Positions 35,915-44,821 of a DNA stretch of 45,306 nt are shown piece by piece. The notes under the pieces were generated by a model. That model ran no database searches. It was not told where the DNA came from and worked only from the letters and a program-made list of their open reading frames with translations. This DNA is from Bacillota bacterium (GTDB lineage: Bacteria; Bacillota; Clostridia; Clostridiales; Clostridiaceae): positions 1-45,306 of the forward strand of contig JAJXWJ010000025.1 in the NCBI GenBank assembly GCA_021781655.1. The letters are read 5' to 3'. A program made the translations under genes and the position numbers. Numbering within the stretch: the stretch's first letter is position 1; the number at the start of each line of letters is the position of its first letter.

Positions 35915-36571
35915 CTAAAAATCAATTAATTCTTTAATTATTTCTAAAAGAGAATATGCACATTCTTTTGCTAAATTTAAATTTTCTCTTTGTTCTTCTA
36001 TTAATTCTGTAAAGAGCGTAAGCTCTATCATTCCTATAATTCCATTTAATGGTGTGCGAATTTCATGATTTAAGTTCTCTAAAAATTGTATCTTATGATT
36101 GCTACTTTTAAAACACATTGAGGACATATTCTTATTTTCTTCTAAGTTATACATATCTATTATTGTAACTAATGCATATCTTTTATTATTAAGTGCCATT
36201 TGATTAATATGTAACTTTATATATATTTTGTACTCATCTTTATTTTTCAAAGTAGTTATAATTATTTCTTCTTGAAAAGAACTTTCACCTTGAACAATTG
36301 CTTTTTTTAATAGCAAATTCATATTGCAGCTTCTGCAGCTTTCCGTTAAGCCACATTTACATGTATTATTAACTATTGATTTACAACATATGCTGTTCCC
36401 AAAAAAAATTCCTACAAATTCATTACTACTTTTTTTCAACCATTTTAATGCTGTCTTGTTAGCCTCAATAATTTTATAATCTTCATCAATTAATAACATT
36501 CCCATAGGTGAATTTAAAAATATACTTTCAAATCTATTTTTATCATTAATATCATTCCCGCTACTTGTCAT
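35915..36571 (-). CDS. PAS–HisKA signalling protein lacking the kinase ATPase domain
   Basis: 218 residues. A PAS domain (about 12-140) contains FLNSPMGMLLIDEDYKIIEA and an inserted Cys cluster (Cys62, 63, 71, 73, 79 and 82, pattern CKCG-x4-C-x2-C). It leads into a histidine kinase dimerisation domain with the H-box LNHEIRTPLNGIIGMIEL, His169. The protein then stops at IIKELIDF, where full kinases continue with SKIEAGK and the HATPase domain. Only about 65 bases remain before spoIVA, so no N, G1 or G2 box remnant exists. It cannot phosphorylate itself. It may accept phosphate from another kinase, act as a phosphatase, or bind its partner regulator. The start has AAGGGGTGA. It follows the response regulator by 18 bases. 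Confidence 0.85.
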   Translation of the reverse strand: MTSSGNDINDKNRFESIFLNSPMGMLLIDEDYKIIEANKTALKWLKKSSNEFVGIFFGNSICCKSIVNNTCKCGLTESCRSCNMNLLLKKAIVQGESSFQEEIIITTLKNKDEYKIYIKLHINQMALNNKRYALVTIIDMYNLEENKNMSSMCFKSSNHKIQFLENLNHEIRTPLNGIIGMIELTLFTELIEEQRENLNLAKECAYSLLEIIKELIDF

Positions 36572-36589
36572 TTGTTTTCACCCCTTAAA

Positions 36590-37582
36590 TTAGACCCTAT
36601 CCCCATTATTTAAAGAAATTTTTTTCAATATTTTTTTTGCATAACTATTATTTATATTTTCTATAACAATTTTCTCAAGTAAAATAATAGCCTCATCTAT
36701 TCTTTCGTTTTTTATGAAAAAAGTAATTAATTTTTTTAAAATTCTATGATAAATCTTCTTCAAAATCAATTGCTGATTATAGCTCCAAATATAACCTTCC
36801 TTTTCAAACAAATCACCTTTATATAATTGAATTAGTTCAATTGCTTTTCTATAATTACTTTCATCAATATTTGTTAAACTATTACTTAATTGTTCAAATT
36901 TTTCTCTATCGAAATTTACATTTTCCATTTTCATTTTGTAATATCCGCAAGAATACGAAATTTTTATTTCGCTGCCAATTTTAGATAAGGACTTTCTAAT
37001 TCTACTCATTGCCGTTTGCATATTAGCAGATGCCCTTCTATATTCAAAATCAGACCATAAGGTATCAATTATTTCATCTTTATGAATACTTTTCCCAATA
37101 TTGTGAAGTAAAAATGCAAAAAGCTCTGCATTTTTAGAACCTTGCCACTTTACTTGTTTGTTTCCTTTATGAACATCCATTTTCCCAAATACTGAAATCT
37201 TCAAAATGCTACTTTGACATCCTTTTTTGCATTTATATCTATTTATTGACTTTTCAAGTCTTTCATAACTTACTGGCTTTAAAATATAATCCATAGCATT
37301 AATTTCAAAAGCAGCTACAGCATAACTAGAATCTGATGAAATCAAAATAACTCCCACATCTGAATGCAGTTCCTTGATTTTTTCAGCTAATTTCAATCCA
37401 TTAATTTTAGGCATTTCGATGTCGATAAAAGCAATATCAGGTTTGATTTTTTTTATATCACTTAATAAATGTTCTGGTTCAGTATATTTATAAACAGTAT
37501 TTTCAGTGAAATTAGTTTCTATCATACTGCTTAACATTTCAACGTTAACTGCTTCATCATCAATTACAATAATTGTATCCAT
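36590..37582 (-). CDS. Response regulator with SARP-like winged helix and BTAD output
   Basis: 330 residues. The N-terminal receiver domain (about 1-120) has the acidic pair Asp8-Asp9, phospho-acceptor Asp54 (FIDIEMP), Ser82/83 and Lys102 (LKPVS), so it looks fully active. A Cys-containing linker (CKKGCQSS) leads to an OmpR/SARP-type winged helix (about 125-215, VFGKMDVHKGNKQVKW to YSCGYYKM) and a bacterial transcriptional activator helical-repeat domain (about 220-325). This is the 'SAPR family' regulator layout. The start ATG has CGGAGG upstream. It is first in a unit with the PAS-HisKA gene and, after that, spoIVA. It probably regulates nearby or sporulation-linked genes, which is an inference. 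Confidence 0.88.
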   Translation of the reverse strand: MDTIIVIDDEAVNVEMLSSMIETNFTENTVYKYTEPEHLLSDIKKIKPDIAFIDIEMPKINGLKLAEKIKELHSDVGVILISSDSSYAVAAFEINAMDYILKPVSYERLEKSINRYKCKKGCQSSILKISVFGKMDVHKGNKQVKWQGSKNAELFAFLLHNIGKSIHKDEIIDTLWSDFEYRRASANMQTAMSRIRKSLSKIGSEIKISYSCGYYKMKMENVNFDREKFEQLSNSLTNIDESNYRKAIELIQLYKGDLFEKEGYIWSYNQQLILKKIYHRILKKLITFFIKNERIDEAIILLEKIVIENINNSYAKKILKKISLNNGDRV

Positions 37583-37619
37583 ATATGCCTCCGTTTAAGT
37601 CACAAATTAAGTATGTATC

Positions 37620-37625
37620 ATTATA
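37620..37625 (-). promoter_or_regulatory. Candidate -10 element for the response regulator unit
   Basis: Minus-strand TATAAT about 38 bases before the start. The matching -35 region (ATAAAC) is poor, as expected if an activator is used. The remaining gap of some 130 bases up to the gpsA terminator is AT-rich and otherwise featureless. Confidence 0.4.
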
Positions 37626-37732
37626 TAATATTTTTATGAAAAGGTTTATATTTAAAATTTTACCAATACGTATACTTGCTTTAATTATAGCAATTTATTC
37701 TTACAAAATTCTTACACGAATTATTAGATATA

Positions 37733-37766
37733 AAAAAAGATGATTTATACAAAAACCATCTTTTTT
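37733..37766 (-). terminator. Rho-independent terminator after gpsA
   Basis: Minus-strand AAAAAAGATG / CATCTTTTTT with a 14-base loop and a T run, starting a few bases past the gpsA stop. It isolates the signalling genes downstream from the der–gpsA unit. Confidence 0.8.
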
Positions 37767-37772
37767 ATACTT

Positions 37773-38768
37773 TTAGTGCATTTCGTTTTTCTTTTCCCTT
37801 ACCATAAGATCCATTACTACTGCTTTTATGTCTTTATCAGTAAATAACAATTTATAGAGCGTATCTGTAATAGGCATATATACATCTAACTTTTCTTTTA
37901 ATTCATAAAATGCTTCACAAGCCTTTACTCCTTCAACTACCATGCCTACTTTATCACAAGCTTCCTTTGCAGAAAGCCCCTGCCCAATAAGTATACCAGC
38001 ACGCCTATTTCTACTGTGCATACTTGTACAGGTTACTATAAGATCTCCCATTCCAGTCAAACCATAGAAGGTTTCTTGATTTCCACCAAGTTTGGTTCCT
38101 ATTCTTATTATTTCGCTCATTCCTCTAGTCATTAATGCTGCTTTAGAGTTATCTCCATATCCTAATCCATCACATATTCCGGCAGCTAAGGCAATAATAT
38201 TTTTTACAGCACCGCCAATTTCGATTCCTATCAAATCGTCATTAGTGTAAACTCTAAAGTTTTTAGTAGTAAATAAGTCTTGAACAATATATGCAAATTC
38301 CATTTGTTTAGATGAAACAACAACTGTTGTAGGCATATTTATTGACACTTCTTCTGCATGAGTTGGTCCAGATAAAATTACTGCTGGATTGTTTGGAAGC
38401 ACTTCATTTATAATTTCAGATAACCTTAAATTAGTCCCTTCTTCAATACCTTTTGCAGTTGATATAATAATTTGATCATCCTTTACCCAACTTTTCAATT
38501 TCATACAAACTTCACGAATAGCAAAAGAAGGAACTGAAAGAACAATATACTTTGCCCCATTTATTGCTTCACCCATGTCATATACTGCTGAAATATTTTG
38601 TGGTAAAGATAAGTCCTTAAAAAACTTACTGTTTCTTTTATTTATATTTATATCATCGATTATATCTTTATTTCTATCCCATACATTTACATCGTAACTT
38701 TTACCTGCTAACAAAATAGCAAGAGCAGTTCCAAAACTACCGCCGCCAATAAAAGTAACCTTAGCCAT
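37773..38768 (-). CDS. gpsA: Glycerol-3-phosphate dehydrogenase [NAD(P)+]
   Basis: Reduces dihydroxyacetone phosphate to glycerol 3-phosphate, the backbone for phospholipids and the acceptor for acyl groups supplied through PlsX. It has 331 residues. The Rossmann motif is [14 protein letters not shown]. Other family motifs are [33 protein letters not shown] and [14 protein letters not shown] with the following SRNRRAG-type segment. It follows der by one base. In Bacillus, gpsA sits between der and spoIVA as well. Here two extra genes intervene before spoIVA. Confidence 0.98.
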   Translation of the reverse strand: MAKVTFIGGGSFGTALAILLAGKSYDVNVWDRNKDIIDDININKRNSKFFKDLSLPQNISAVYDMGEAINGAKYIVLSVPSFAIREVCMKLKSWVKDDQIIISTAKGIEEGTNLRLSEIINEVLPNNPAVILSGPTHAEEVSINMPTTVVVSSKQMEFAYIVQDLFTTKNFRVYTNDDLIGIEIGGAVKNIIALAAGICDGLGYGDNSKAALMTRGMSEIIRIGTKLGGNQETFYGLTGMGDLIVTCTSMHSRNRRAGILIGQGLSAKEACDKVGMVVEGVKACEAFYELKEKLDVYMPITDTLYKLLFTDKDIKAVVMDLMVREKKNEMH

Positions 38769-38769
38769 A

Positions 38770-40086
38770 TTACTCTTTCCTTTCTCTAAATATAGTTTTT
38801 ATTCCTGTACCAGAAAAATCAAAACTTTCTCTCAGTTTATTTTCTAAATATCTTTGATAAGAAAAGTGTAGTGCATCTGGGTCATTTACAAAAAACACGA
38901 AGGTTGGCGGCTTTGAACCTATTTGAGTTACATAATATATTTTTAATCTTTTAAGTGCAACTACAGGAGGCTCTTTCATTAAAACAGCTTTACTTACAAT
39001 TTCATTTAAAACTCCAGTGGATACTCTCTTTGAATAATTTTCATAACATTTTTTAGCTTCTATCAATACTTTATTAACTCTTTGCCCAGTTTTAGCTGAT
39101 ATAAACAAATATTGTGCATATGCCATGAAAGATAATTTATATTGGAGCTTTTGCTTAAATGAATTCATTGTTTTATCATCTTTTTCAATCAAATCCCATT
39201 TATTAACGATAACTAAAATAGCCTTATTTAATTCGTGAGCATAACCAATTATTTTTTCATCCTGATCACTTAACTCTTCAGTTGCATCTACCATTAAAAC
39301 GCAAACATCAGCTCTTTCTATAGCTGCTAAAGTTCTAATTACACTATATCTCTCTATTTCTTCTTTAACCTTACTTTTTCTTCTTAAACCAGCAGTATCT
39401 ATTAGTATAAACTTACCATATTCGCTTTCTAAATAGCTATCTATAGCATCTCTAGTTGTTCCGGGAATATCGCTAACAATAACTCTTTCCTCACCAAGCA
39501 ATCTATTAATGAGGGATGATTTACCTACATTTGGCTTTCCAACCATAGCCATTTTTATGTATTCTTCTTCTTCATCCGAAGTTCCTAAATTTTTGAAATT
39601 TTCAACTACCATATCTAGCATATCTCCTAGCCCAAGAGCCTGAGAAGCAGATATTGTAACCGGTTCTCCAATGCCTAAGTTATAAAATTCAAAGGCATTA
39701 GCTTCATCTAACTGCTTATCTATTTTATTTACAACGAGAACTACAGGTTTTTTAGACTTTCTAAGCATTAATGCCACTTCATTATCAGCATCTGTAAGAC
39801 CTTGTTTTCCATCTACAATAAAAATAATTACGTCTGCTGTTTCTATTGCCATTTGTGCTTGACGTCTCATTTGAGCTACTATGATATCATCGCTTTCAGG
39901 TTCTATTCCACCTGTGTCAATAATTGTGAAATAATTATTTAACCATTCTGCTTCTGCATATATTCTATCTCTTGTTACTCCAGGTGTGTCTTGAACTATT
40001 GAAATTCTTTTACCTGCTAATTTATTGAATAATGTTGATTTCCCAACATTCGGCCTTCCAACTATCGCTACTATCGGTTTACCCAT
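38770..40086 (-). CDS. der: Ribosome biogenesis GTPase Der
   Basis: Tandem GTPase (EngA) needed for 50S assembly. It has 438 residues. The first G domain has [18 protein letters not shown] and NKID. The second (from about 175) has [18 protein letters not shown] and NKWD. It ends in a C-terminal KH-like domain with [18 protein letters not shown]. It lies 2 bases after the DUF512 gene and 1 base before gpsA, one operon. Confidence 0.98.
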   Translation of the reverse strand: MGKPIVAIVGRPNVGKSTLFNKLAGKRISIVQDTPGVTRDRIYAEAEWLNNYFTIIDTGGIEPESDDIIVAQMRRQAQMAIETADVIIFIVDGKQGLTDADNEVALMLRKSKKPVVLVVNKIDKQLDEANAFEFYNLGIGEPVTISASQALGLGDMLDMVVENFKNLGTSDEEEEYIKMAMVGKPNVGKSSLINRLLGEERVIVSDIPGTTRDAIDSYLESEYGKFILIDTAGLRRKSKVKEEIERYSVIRTLAAIERADVCVLMVDATEELSDQDEKIIGYAHELNKAILVIVNKWDLIEKDDKTMNSFKQKLQYKLSFMAYAQYLFISAKTGQRVNKVLIEAKKCYENYSKRVSTGVLNEIVSKAVLMKEPPVVALKRLKIYYVTQIGSKPPTFVFFVNDPDALHFSYQRYLENKLRESFDFSGTGIKTIFRERKE

Positions 40087-40088
40087 TT

Positions 40089-41405
40089 TTATTCCTCCCT
40101 AACATTACTATTAATAAGCTGCACTAAATCTTCTCCGGTATAATCACAAACTAATATTTTTTTATCCAATTCTTTTTCAATATCACTAACTGTAATGTCA
40201 TCAAGAAAAATTTCACTATCAGCCTTTAACATGTTTTTAGGTATTATAATAAATTCGCCTAATTTTTCTGTTTTTAAAGCTTCAATTATATCAGTTCCTG
40301 TCAAAAGTCCAGCAACTGTAATAGTTTCTCCAAAATACTTATTTAAAACCTTTATAGTATTAATTTTGATATTTTCATTTTCTTCAGAAATTAATTTAGC
40401 AGCTGTTTCTATTTCATTATAAGCTGAAACTCCAGTCACCATGGTAAAAGAACCTTTACCGTATTTGTTAAGCATTTTAAGTGAATTTTCAATATTGTAT
40501 CTGAAAATTCGTATCATACCTATTCCATCTTCTAGTTGTTCAAATTTTCCATAAAACTTCATATCGGGAACATCAATCTTTGCCATAACATAAAATTCAT
40601 CTGATAATCTGATGAATGGACTGTTAATTTCTTTCATAAATTTTTCTTGTAAATTTTTAATTTGATTAATTTCTTCTAAAGCCGTGTATTCGTTATATGG
40701 TTCCATATCAAATAATCCGTCTCTAAATTTTGTTACTCCTACAGGAACTCCTGCAATATTTTCTACATAAGGATAAAAACTATATAAATCAAGTACTGTT
40801 TTTTGAAGTTCTTTACCGTTATTTACTTTTGGGCATAAAACAATTTGACAATTCATTTTTATGCCACCATCAGCTAACTTTTTAAGTCTTTCCATTATGT
40901 TATCTGCAAACCTATTGTTAAGCATCTTGCTTCTAAGCTTACCATCTGTAGTATGCACTGACACATTTATTGGACTTATTTTATATTTTATAATACGATC
41001 TAAATCTTCATCCGTTAAATTAGTTAAAGTAATAAAATTTCCTTGTAAAAAAGAAAGTCTTGAGTCATCATCTTTAAAATATAAAGAATCTCTCATTCCT
41101 TTTGGCAATTGATCAATAAAGCAAAATATGCAGTTGTTTCTACAGCTTTTGGCTTCATCCATAATTGCTTCATGAAATTCTACACCTAATTTTTCATCGT
41201 AGTCTTTTTCAATTTCAAGCTCCCATATTTCACCGTCTGATTTTTTTTCAACTTCAATTAATACATATTCATCACACATCAAAAACCTGTAATCTATAAT
41301 ATCTCTAACTTCTTTATTATTTATTTTTAATATTTTATCCCCAGCTTCTAAGCCTAGTTCGTAAGCTATACTGTCTTTATATATTTTTGAAATAACAGTG
41401 CTCAT
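40089..41405 (-). CDS. DUF512 / PDZ-containing radical SAM protein
   Basis: 438 residues. An N-terminal PDZ-like domain (about 1-65, [20 protein letters not shown]) is followed by a radical SAM-like domain with Cys88, Cys92 and Cys95 ([20 protein letters not shown]), and a C-terminal DUF512 region (about 215-420). This family is regularly found before der in Clostridia and its reaction is unknown. A maturation or modification role in ribosome assembly is suggested only by the neighbour. It has its own promoter and a GGAG ribosome site. Confidence 0.93.
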   Translation of the reverse strand: MSTVISKIYKDSIAYELGLEAGDKILKINNKEVRDIIDYRFLMCDEYVLIEVEKKSDGEIWELEIEKDYDEKLGVEFHEAIMDEAKSCRNNCIFCFIDQLPKGMRDSLYFKDDDSRLSFLQGNFITLTNLTDEDLDRIIKYKISPINVSVHTTDGKLRSKMLNNRFADNIMERLKKLADGGIKMNCQIVLCPKVNNGKELQKTVLDLYSFYPYVENIAGVPVGVTKFRDGLFDMEPYNEYTALEEINQIKNLQEKFMKEINSPFIRLSDEFYVMAKIDVPDMKFYGKFEQLEDGIGMIRIFRYNIENSLKMLNKYGKGSFTMVTGVSAYNEIETAAKLISEENENIKINTIKVLNKYFGETITVAGLLTGTDIIEALKTEKLGEFIIIPKNMLKADSEIFLDDITVSDIEKELDKKILVCDYTGEDLVQLINSNVREE

Positions 41406-41435
41406 TTTCCGCTCCTAAATTTTACAGTTTTTTTT

Positions 41436-41463
41436 ATTATACCACGTTGTTATATTACATTAA
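41436..41463 (-). promoter_or_regulatory. Extended -10 promoter of the DUF512–der–gpsA unit
   Basis: Minus-strand TGGTATAAT (TATAAT at 41436-41441), with a weak TTAATG 16 bases upstream. The TG motif one base before the -10 compensates for the poor -35. It lies 30 bases from the start codon. Confidence 0.6.
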
Positions 41464-41493
41464 TAACTGGCTTTAGTCAAGGAACAAATAATT

Positions 41494-41518
41494 AAAAGGG
41501 ACCAAAATGGCCCCTTTT
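41494..41518 (-). terminator. Rho-independent terminator after phoU
   Basis: Minus-strand stem AAAAGGGGCCA / TGGTCCCTTTT, 3-base loop, one G-T pair, then AATTATTT. It ends the pst–phoU unit. Confidence 0.8.
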
Positions 41519-41532
41519 AATTGAACTATATT

Positions 41533-42189
41533 TTATACATTTAAATCTATTTGTTCACCAGTTTCTAAATATATTGTCCATTCACAAATATTCGTAGCAT
41601 GATCTGCAATTCTTTCAAGATATTTGCAAACAAACAAAAATTGTGCTGCTTGATTTATAGTCTTAGGATTATCCATCATTAATAATATTAATTCACTAAA
41701 CACTTGCCTGTAAATAGCATCAATTTCGTCATCCTTTTTACAAATTTCATATGCTCTTTCGATATCTCCTTCTACATATGAATCTAAAGCTTCCTTAATC
41801 ATTGCCTTTACTAATTCACCCATTCTAGGAATGTCCACTAACATTTTAACATGAGTATCATTTTTTATTTTTTTTGTTATTTTAGCTATATCCACAGCAT
41901 GATCTGCCATTCTTTCAAGATCAGTAACTATTTTTGTAGCAGTAAAAATGTTACGTAAATCTACAGCTAAAGGCTGCTGCATAGCTATAAGCCTAATTGC
42001 CTTATTTTCAATTTCTTTTTGCATATTATTAACATTTATATCTGTATCGATAATTGATTGTGCCAGTTCTAAATCTTTATTTACTAATGATTCAATGGAA
42101 AGATAAATCTGTTTTTCAACCATGCTTCCCATTTTTAAAAGATCAACATGGAGCTCTTCTAAATGCGAGTCAAATACTTTTCTTGGCAT
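41533..42189 (-). CDS. phoU: Phosphate transport system regulatory protein PhoU
   Basis: Negative regulator linking the Pst transporter to the PhoR sensor kinase. It has 218 residues in two three-helix repeats, each with the metal-binding signature (DLERMADHAVDIAK and YLERIADHATNICEW). The start is placed at the ATG at 42189 (MPRKVFDSHLEEL), six bases after GAGGTG. A GTG nine bases earlier is part of that site. It is last of the pst unit. Confidence 0.97.
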   Translation of the reverse strand: MPRKVFDSHLEELHVDLLKMGSMVEKQIYLSIESLVNKDLELAQSIIDTDINVNNMQKEIENKAIRLIAMQQPLAVDLRNIFTATKIVTDLERMADHAVDIAKITKKIKNDTHVKMLVDIPRMGELVKAMIKEALDSYVEGDIERAYEICKKDDEIDAIYRQVFSELILLMMDNPKTINQAAQFLFVCKYLERIADHATNICEWTIYLETGEQIDLNV

Positions 42190-42221
42190 TAAATTCACCT
42201 CATCTATTTTTAATTTTCATA

Positions 42222-42971
42222 TTAACCGAATCTACCAGTTATATAATCTTCAGTTCTTTTATCTCTAGGTTTATAAAATATTTCTTCTGTTTTTCCACTT
42301 TCTACAACTTCTCCATTTAGGAAAAATGCAGTGTAATCTGAAATTCTTCCTGCCTGCTGCATATTATGCGTTACTATTATTACCGTATAATTTTTCTTTA
42401 ATACATCCATTAGTTCTTCAATCTTAGATGTTGAGATTGGATCTAAGGCAGAAGTTGGTTCATCCATTAACAAAACTTCAGGCTCAACAGCTAAGGTTCT
42501 TGCAATACAAACCCTTTGCTGCTGTCCTCCAGAAAGACCTATAGCACTTTTCTTTAATCTATCTTTAACTTCTTCCCAAAGTGCTGCACCCTTTAAACTT
42601 TTTTCAACTATTTCGTCAAGTTTACTTTTATTTTTAATGCCATGTATTCTAGGTCCATAGGCAATATTGTCGTAAATCGACATAGGAAAAGGATTAGGTT
42701 TTTGAAAAACCATTCCAATTCTTTTTCTTAAATGTATTTCATCATAGTCTTTATATATGTTTTTACCTTCAAAAATAACTTCTCCTTCAATACGAACAGA
42801 GTCAATTAAATCGTTCATTCTGTTAATTGTTCTTAGAAATGTAGATTTCCCACAACCTGAAGGACCTATTAATGCTGTTACAGAGTTTTTTTTCATATCT
42901 AAATTAATCTTTTTAAGAGCTTGAACATTTCCATAATATAAGTCTAAATCTTTTGTAGTAATTATGCCCAC
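42222..42971 (-). CDS. pstB: Phosphate ABC transporter ATP-binding protein
   Basis: Motor ATPase of the phosphate importer. It has 249 residues. Walker A is [11 protein letters not shown], followed by the Q-loop ([19 protein letters not shown], typical of PstB), the signature LSGGQQQR, Walker [13 protein letters not shown] and the switch His in VTHNMQQA. The start is GTG with GGGTGG seven bases upstream. It lies between pstA and phoU. Confidence 0.98.
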   Translation of the reverse strand: MGIITTKDLDLYYGNVQALKKINLDMKKNSVTALIGPSGCGKSTFLRTINRMNDLIDSVRIEGEVIFEGKNIYKDYDEIHLRKRIGMVFQKPNPFPMSIYDNIAYGPRIHGIKNKSKLDEIVEKSLKGAALWEEVKDRLKKSAIGLSGGQQQRVCIARTLAVEPEVLLMDEPTSALDPISTSKIEELMDVLKKNYTVIIVTHNMQQAGRISDYTAFFLNGEVVESGKTEEIFYKPRDKRTEDYITGRFG

Positions 42972-42983
42972 TTTTTTTCCACC

Positions 42984-43868
42984 CTACTTTCCACTATATG
43001 AATTATATATTTTTTTACCGATTATTCTTGCTAAGAAATTAAATAACAATACCATTATAACTAAAACCGCAGAAGAACCTGTTGCAATTTTTGTAGCATC
43101 CGGAACTATTCCTTCTGAGTTAAGGCTCCAAATATGCACTGCTAAAGTTTCAGCTGGTCTAAAAATACTAAATGGAGAGCTATTATTTGTTAAGCTAAAA
43201 TTTGAATAATTTAAAATCGGTGCACTTATACCTGATGTGTATAATAATGCAGCTGCTTCACCAAAAACTCTTCCAGAAGCCAATATAACACCAGTTAAAA
43301 TTTGCGGCATAGCAGAAGGAAGTATTACCTTTTGAATAGTTTGCCATTGTGATGCACCTAATCCTATACTTGCTTCTTTTACTTTTGCAGATGAAGCTTT
43401 TATTGCACTTTCACTCACTCTAGTCATAGATGGCAAATTTAAGACAGTTATTGCCAATGCACCGGATAACATTGTATATCCCCAGTGTGTCATCGTAACA
43501 AAAACTAAAAGTCCAAATAAACCAACAACAATTGAAGGAAGCGAAGCCATTGTTTCAATACAAATACTAATTATTTCTAGCAACTTACCTGGTAAAACAT
43601 ATTCTGCAAGATAAATTCCTGCACCTACTCCAATAGGAATTGTAATAATTAATGATAAAAACAGCATATAGAATGAATTAAACAATTCTGGTCCAATTCC
43701 TCCGCCAGCTTGAAGTATTTGAGGATCGCTAGTCAAAAAATGAATATTAAGAGAATCTCTTCCATTATAAATAATATATCCGATAAAAGCAACCAATAAT
43801 CCAACTATTAAAATAGAAATAATATAGAGTATTACGGTTACTATTTTGTCCACTCTTTTTGCATTCAT
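42984..43868 (-). CDS. pstA: Phosphate ABC transporter permease PstA
   Basis: Membrane subunit of 294 residues with six predicted membrane segments. The EAA-like coupling motif is EASIGLGASQWQTIQKVILPSA near residues 165-186, followed by GRVFGEAAALLYTSG. The start overlaps the pstC stop by one base, so the two permeases are made together. Confidence 0.97.
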   Translation of the reverse strand: MNAKRVDKIVTVILYIISILIVGLLVAFIGYIIYNGRDSLNIHFLTSDPQILQAGGGIGPELFNSFYMLFLSLIITIPIGVGAGIYLAEYVLPGKLLEIISICIETMASLPSIVVGLFGLLVFVTMTHWGYTMLSGALAITVLNLPSMTRVSESAIKASSAKVKEASIGLGASQWQTIQKVILPSAMPQILTGVILASGRVFGEAAALLYTSGISAPILNYSNFSLTNNSSPFSIFRPAETLAVHIWSLNSEGIVPDATKIATGSSAVLVIMVLLFNFLARIIGKKIYNSYSGK

Positions 43869-44758
43869 TATATATTACTCCTTTTCCCAAAAAATCTTAT
43901 TATAACTATAAATATAAATGACATTAATAATAACAATAAAGCTAATGACCAAAGTGCATCGTTCCAAGGAGTATTAAAGGATGTATTTGCCATATCCATA
44001 GTTAAAACGCTTGTTAATGTAATAGTTGGTGATGTTACACCATTCGGAAACTTTATTGTGTTTCCGATAACCATTTGAACAGCAAGTGCCTCACCAAATG
44101 CTCTTGCTAAGCCTAAAACAATACTAGTTAATATTCCATTTTTACAAGCAGGAATAATTACTCTATAAATTGTTTGCCATCTTGTAGCTCCAAGTCCATA
44201 AGATGCTTCAATATAATCATGTGGCATAGTTTTAATTGTGTCAGAAGATATACTCACAATTGTTGGCAATACCATTATACTTAAAACCAAAATACCAGTT
44301 AATAAACTAAAACCCACACCACCAAATGCCTTTCTAATAAATGGTACTAATACTATTACGCCTACCCATCCATAAACAACAGATGGAATTCCAGCAAATA
44401 ATTCTAAAGAAGGCTTTAAAAACCTATCACCAAATTTAGGTGATATTAAATTCATAAAAATCGCTAGTGCAATACTTATAGGTGCACTTATAATAATTGC
44501 TCCTATAGAAACCAAGGTAGATCCTACTATAAAAATCAAAGCACCATATTGTGGAGTTGCTGCACCGGGCTTCCAATCTGATGAAAATAGCAGTTTAAAA
44601 AGTGAGATATGATCTACCGTAAAAGTTTGTATTCCTTTTGTAGCTATAAAAATTATTATGGATAAAGTCAAAACAACTATTAATAATCCACAAAATGTAG
44701 CATATCCTTTACCAAGATACTCGGTTTTTATTTTTTGCAGCAAGCTTCTTTTTTCCAT
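43868..44758 (-). CDS. pstC: Phosphate ABC transporter permease PstC
   Basis: Membrane subunit of 296 residues with six predicted membrane segments. The coupling motif is EASYGLGATRWQTIYRVIIPAC, followed by GLARAFGEALAVQMVIGN. The segment LFAGIPSVVYGWVGVIVLVP is characteristic of PstC. It follows pstS, separated by a strong hairpin. Confidence 0.97.
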   Translation of the reverse strand: MEKRSLLQKIKTEYLGKGYATFCGLLIVVLTLSIIIFIATKGIQTFTVDHISLFKLLFSSDWKPGAATPQYGALIFIVGSTLVSIGAIIISAPISIALAIFMNLISPKFGDRFLKPSLELFAGIPSVVYGWVGVIVLVPFIRKAFGGVGFSLLTGILVLSIMVLPTIVSISSDTIKTMPHDYIEASYGLGATRWQTIYRVIIPACKNGILTSIVLGLARAFGEALAVQMVIGNTIKFPNGVTSPTITLTSVLTMDMANTSFNTPWNDALWSLALLLLLMSFIFIVIIRFFGKRSNI

Positions 44759-44791
44759 ACAATCATCCTTTTTTCCTATTTTATCGAATAT

Positions 44792-44816
44792 AGACTGGGC
44801 GAAAAACGCCCAGTCT
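44792..44816 (-). promoter_or_regulatory. pstS–pstC intergenic hairpin
   Basis: A perfect 10-bp GC-rich stem (AGACTGGGCG / CGCCCAGTCT) with a 5-base loop starts six bases after the pstS stop. There is no T run, so it is more likely an mRNA-stabilising structure or partial attenuator. It would favour the binding protein over the membrane subunits. It is the most GC-rich short segment in this part of the window. Confidence 0.75.
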
Positions 44817-44821
44817 CATAA

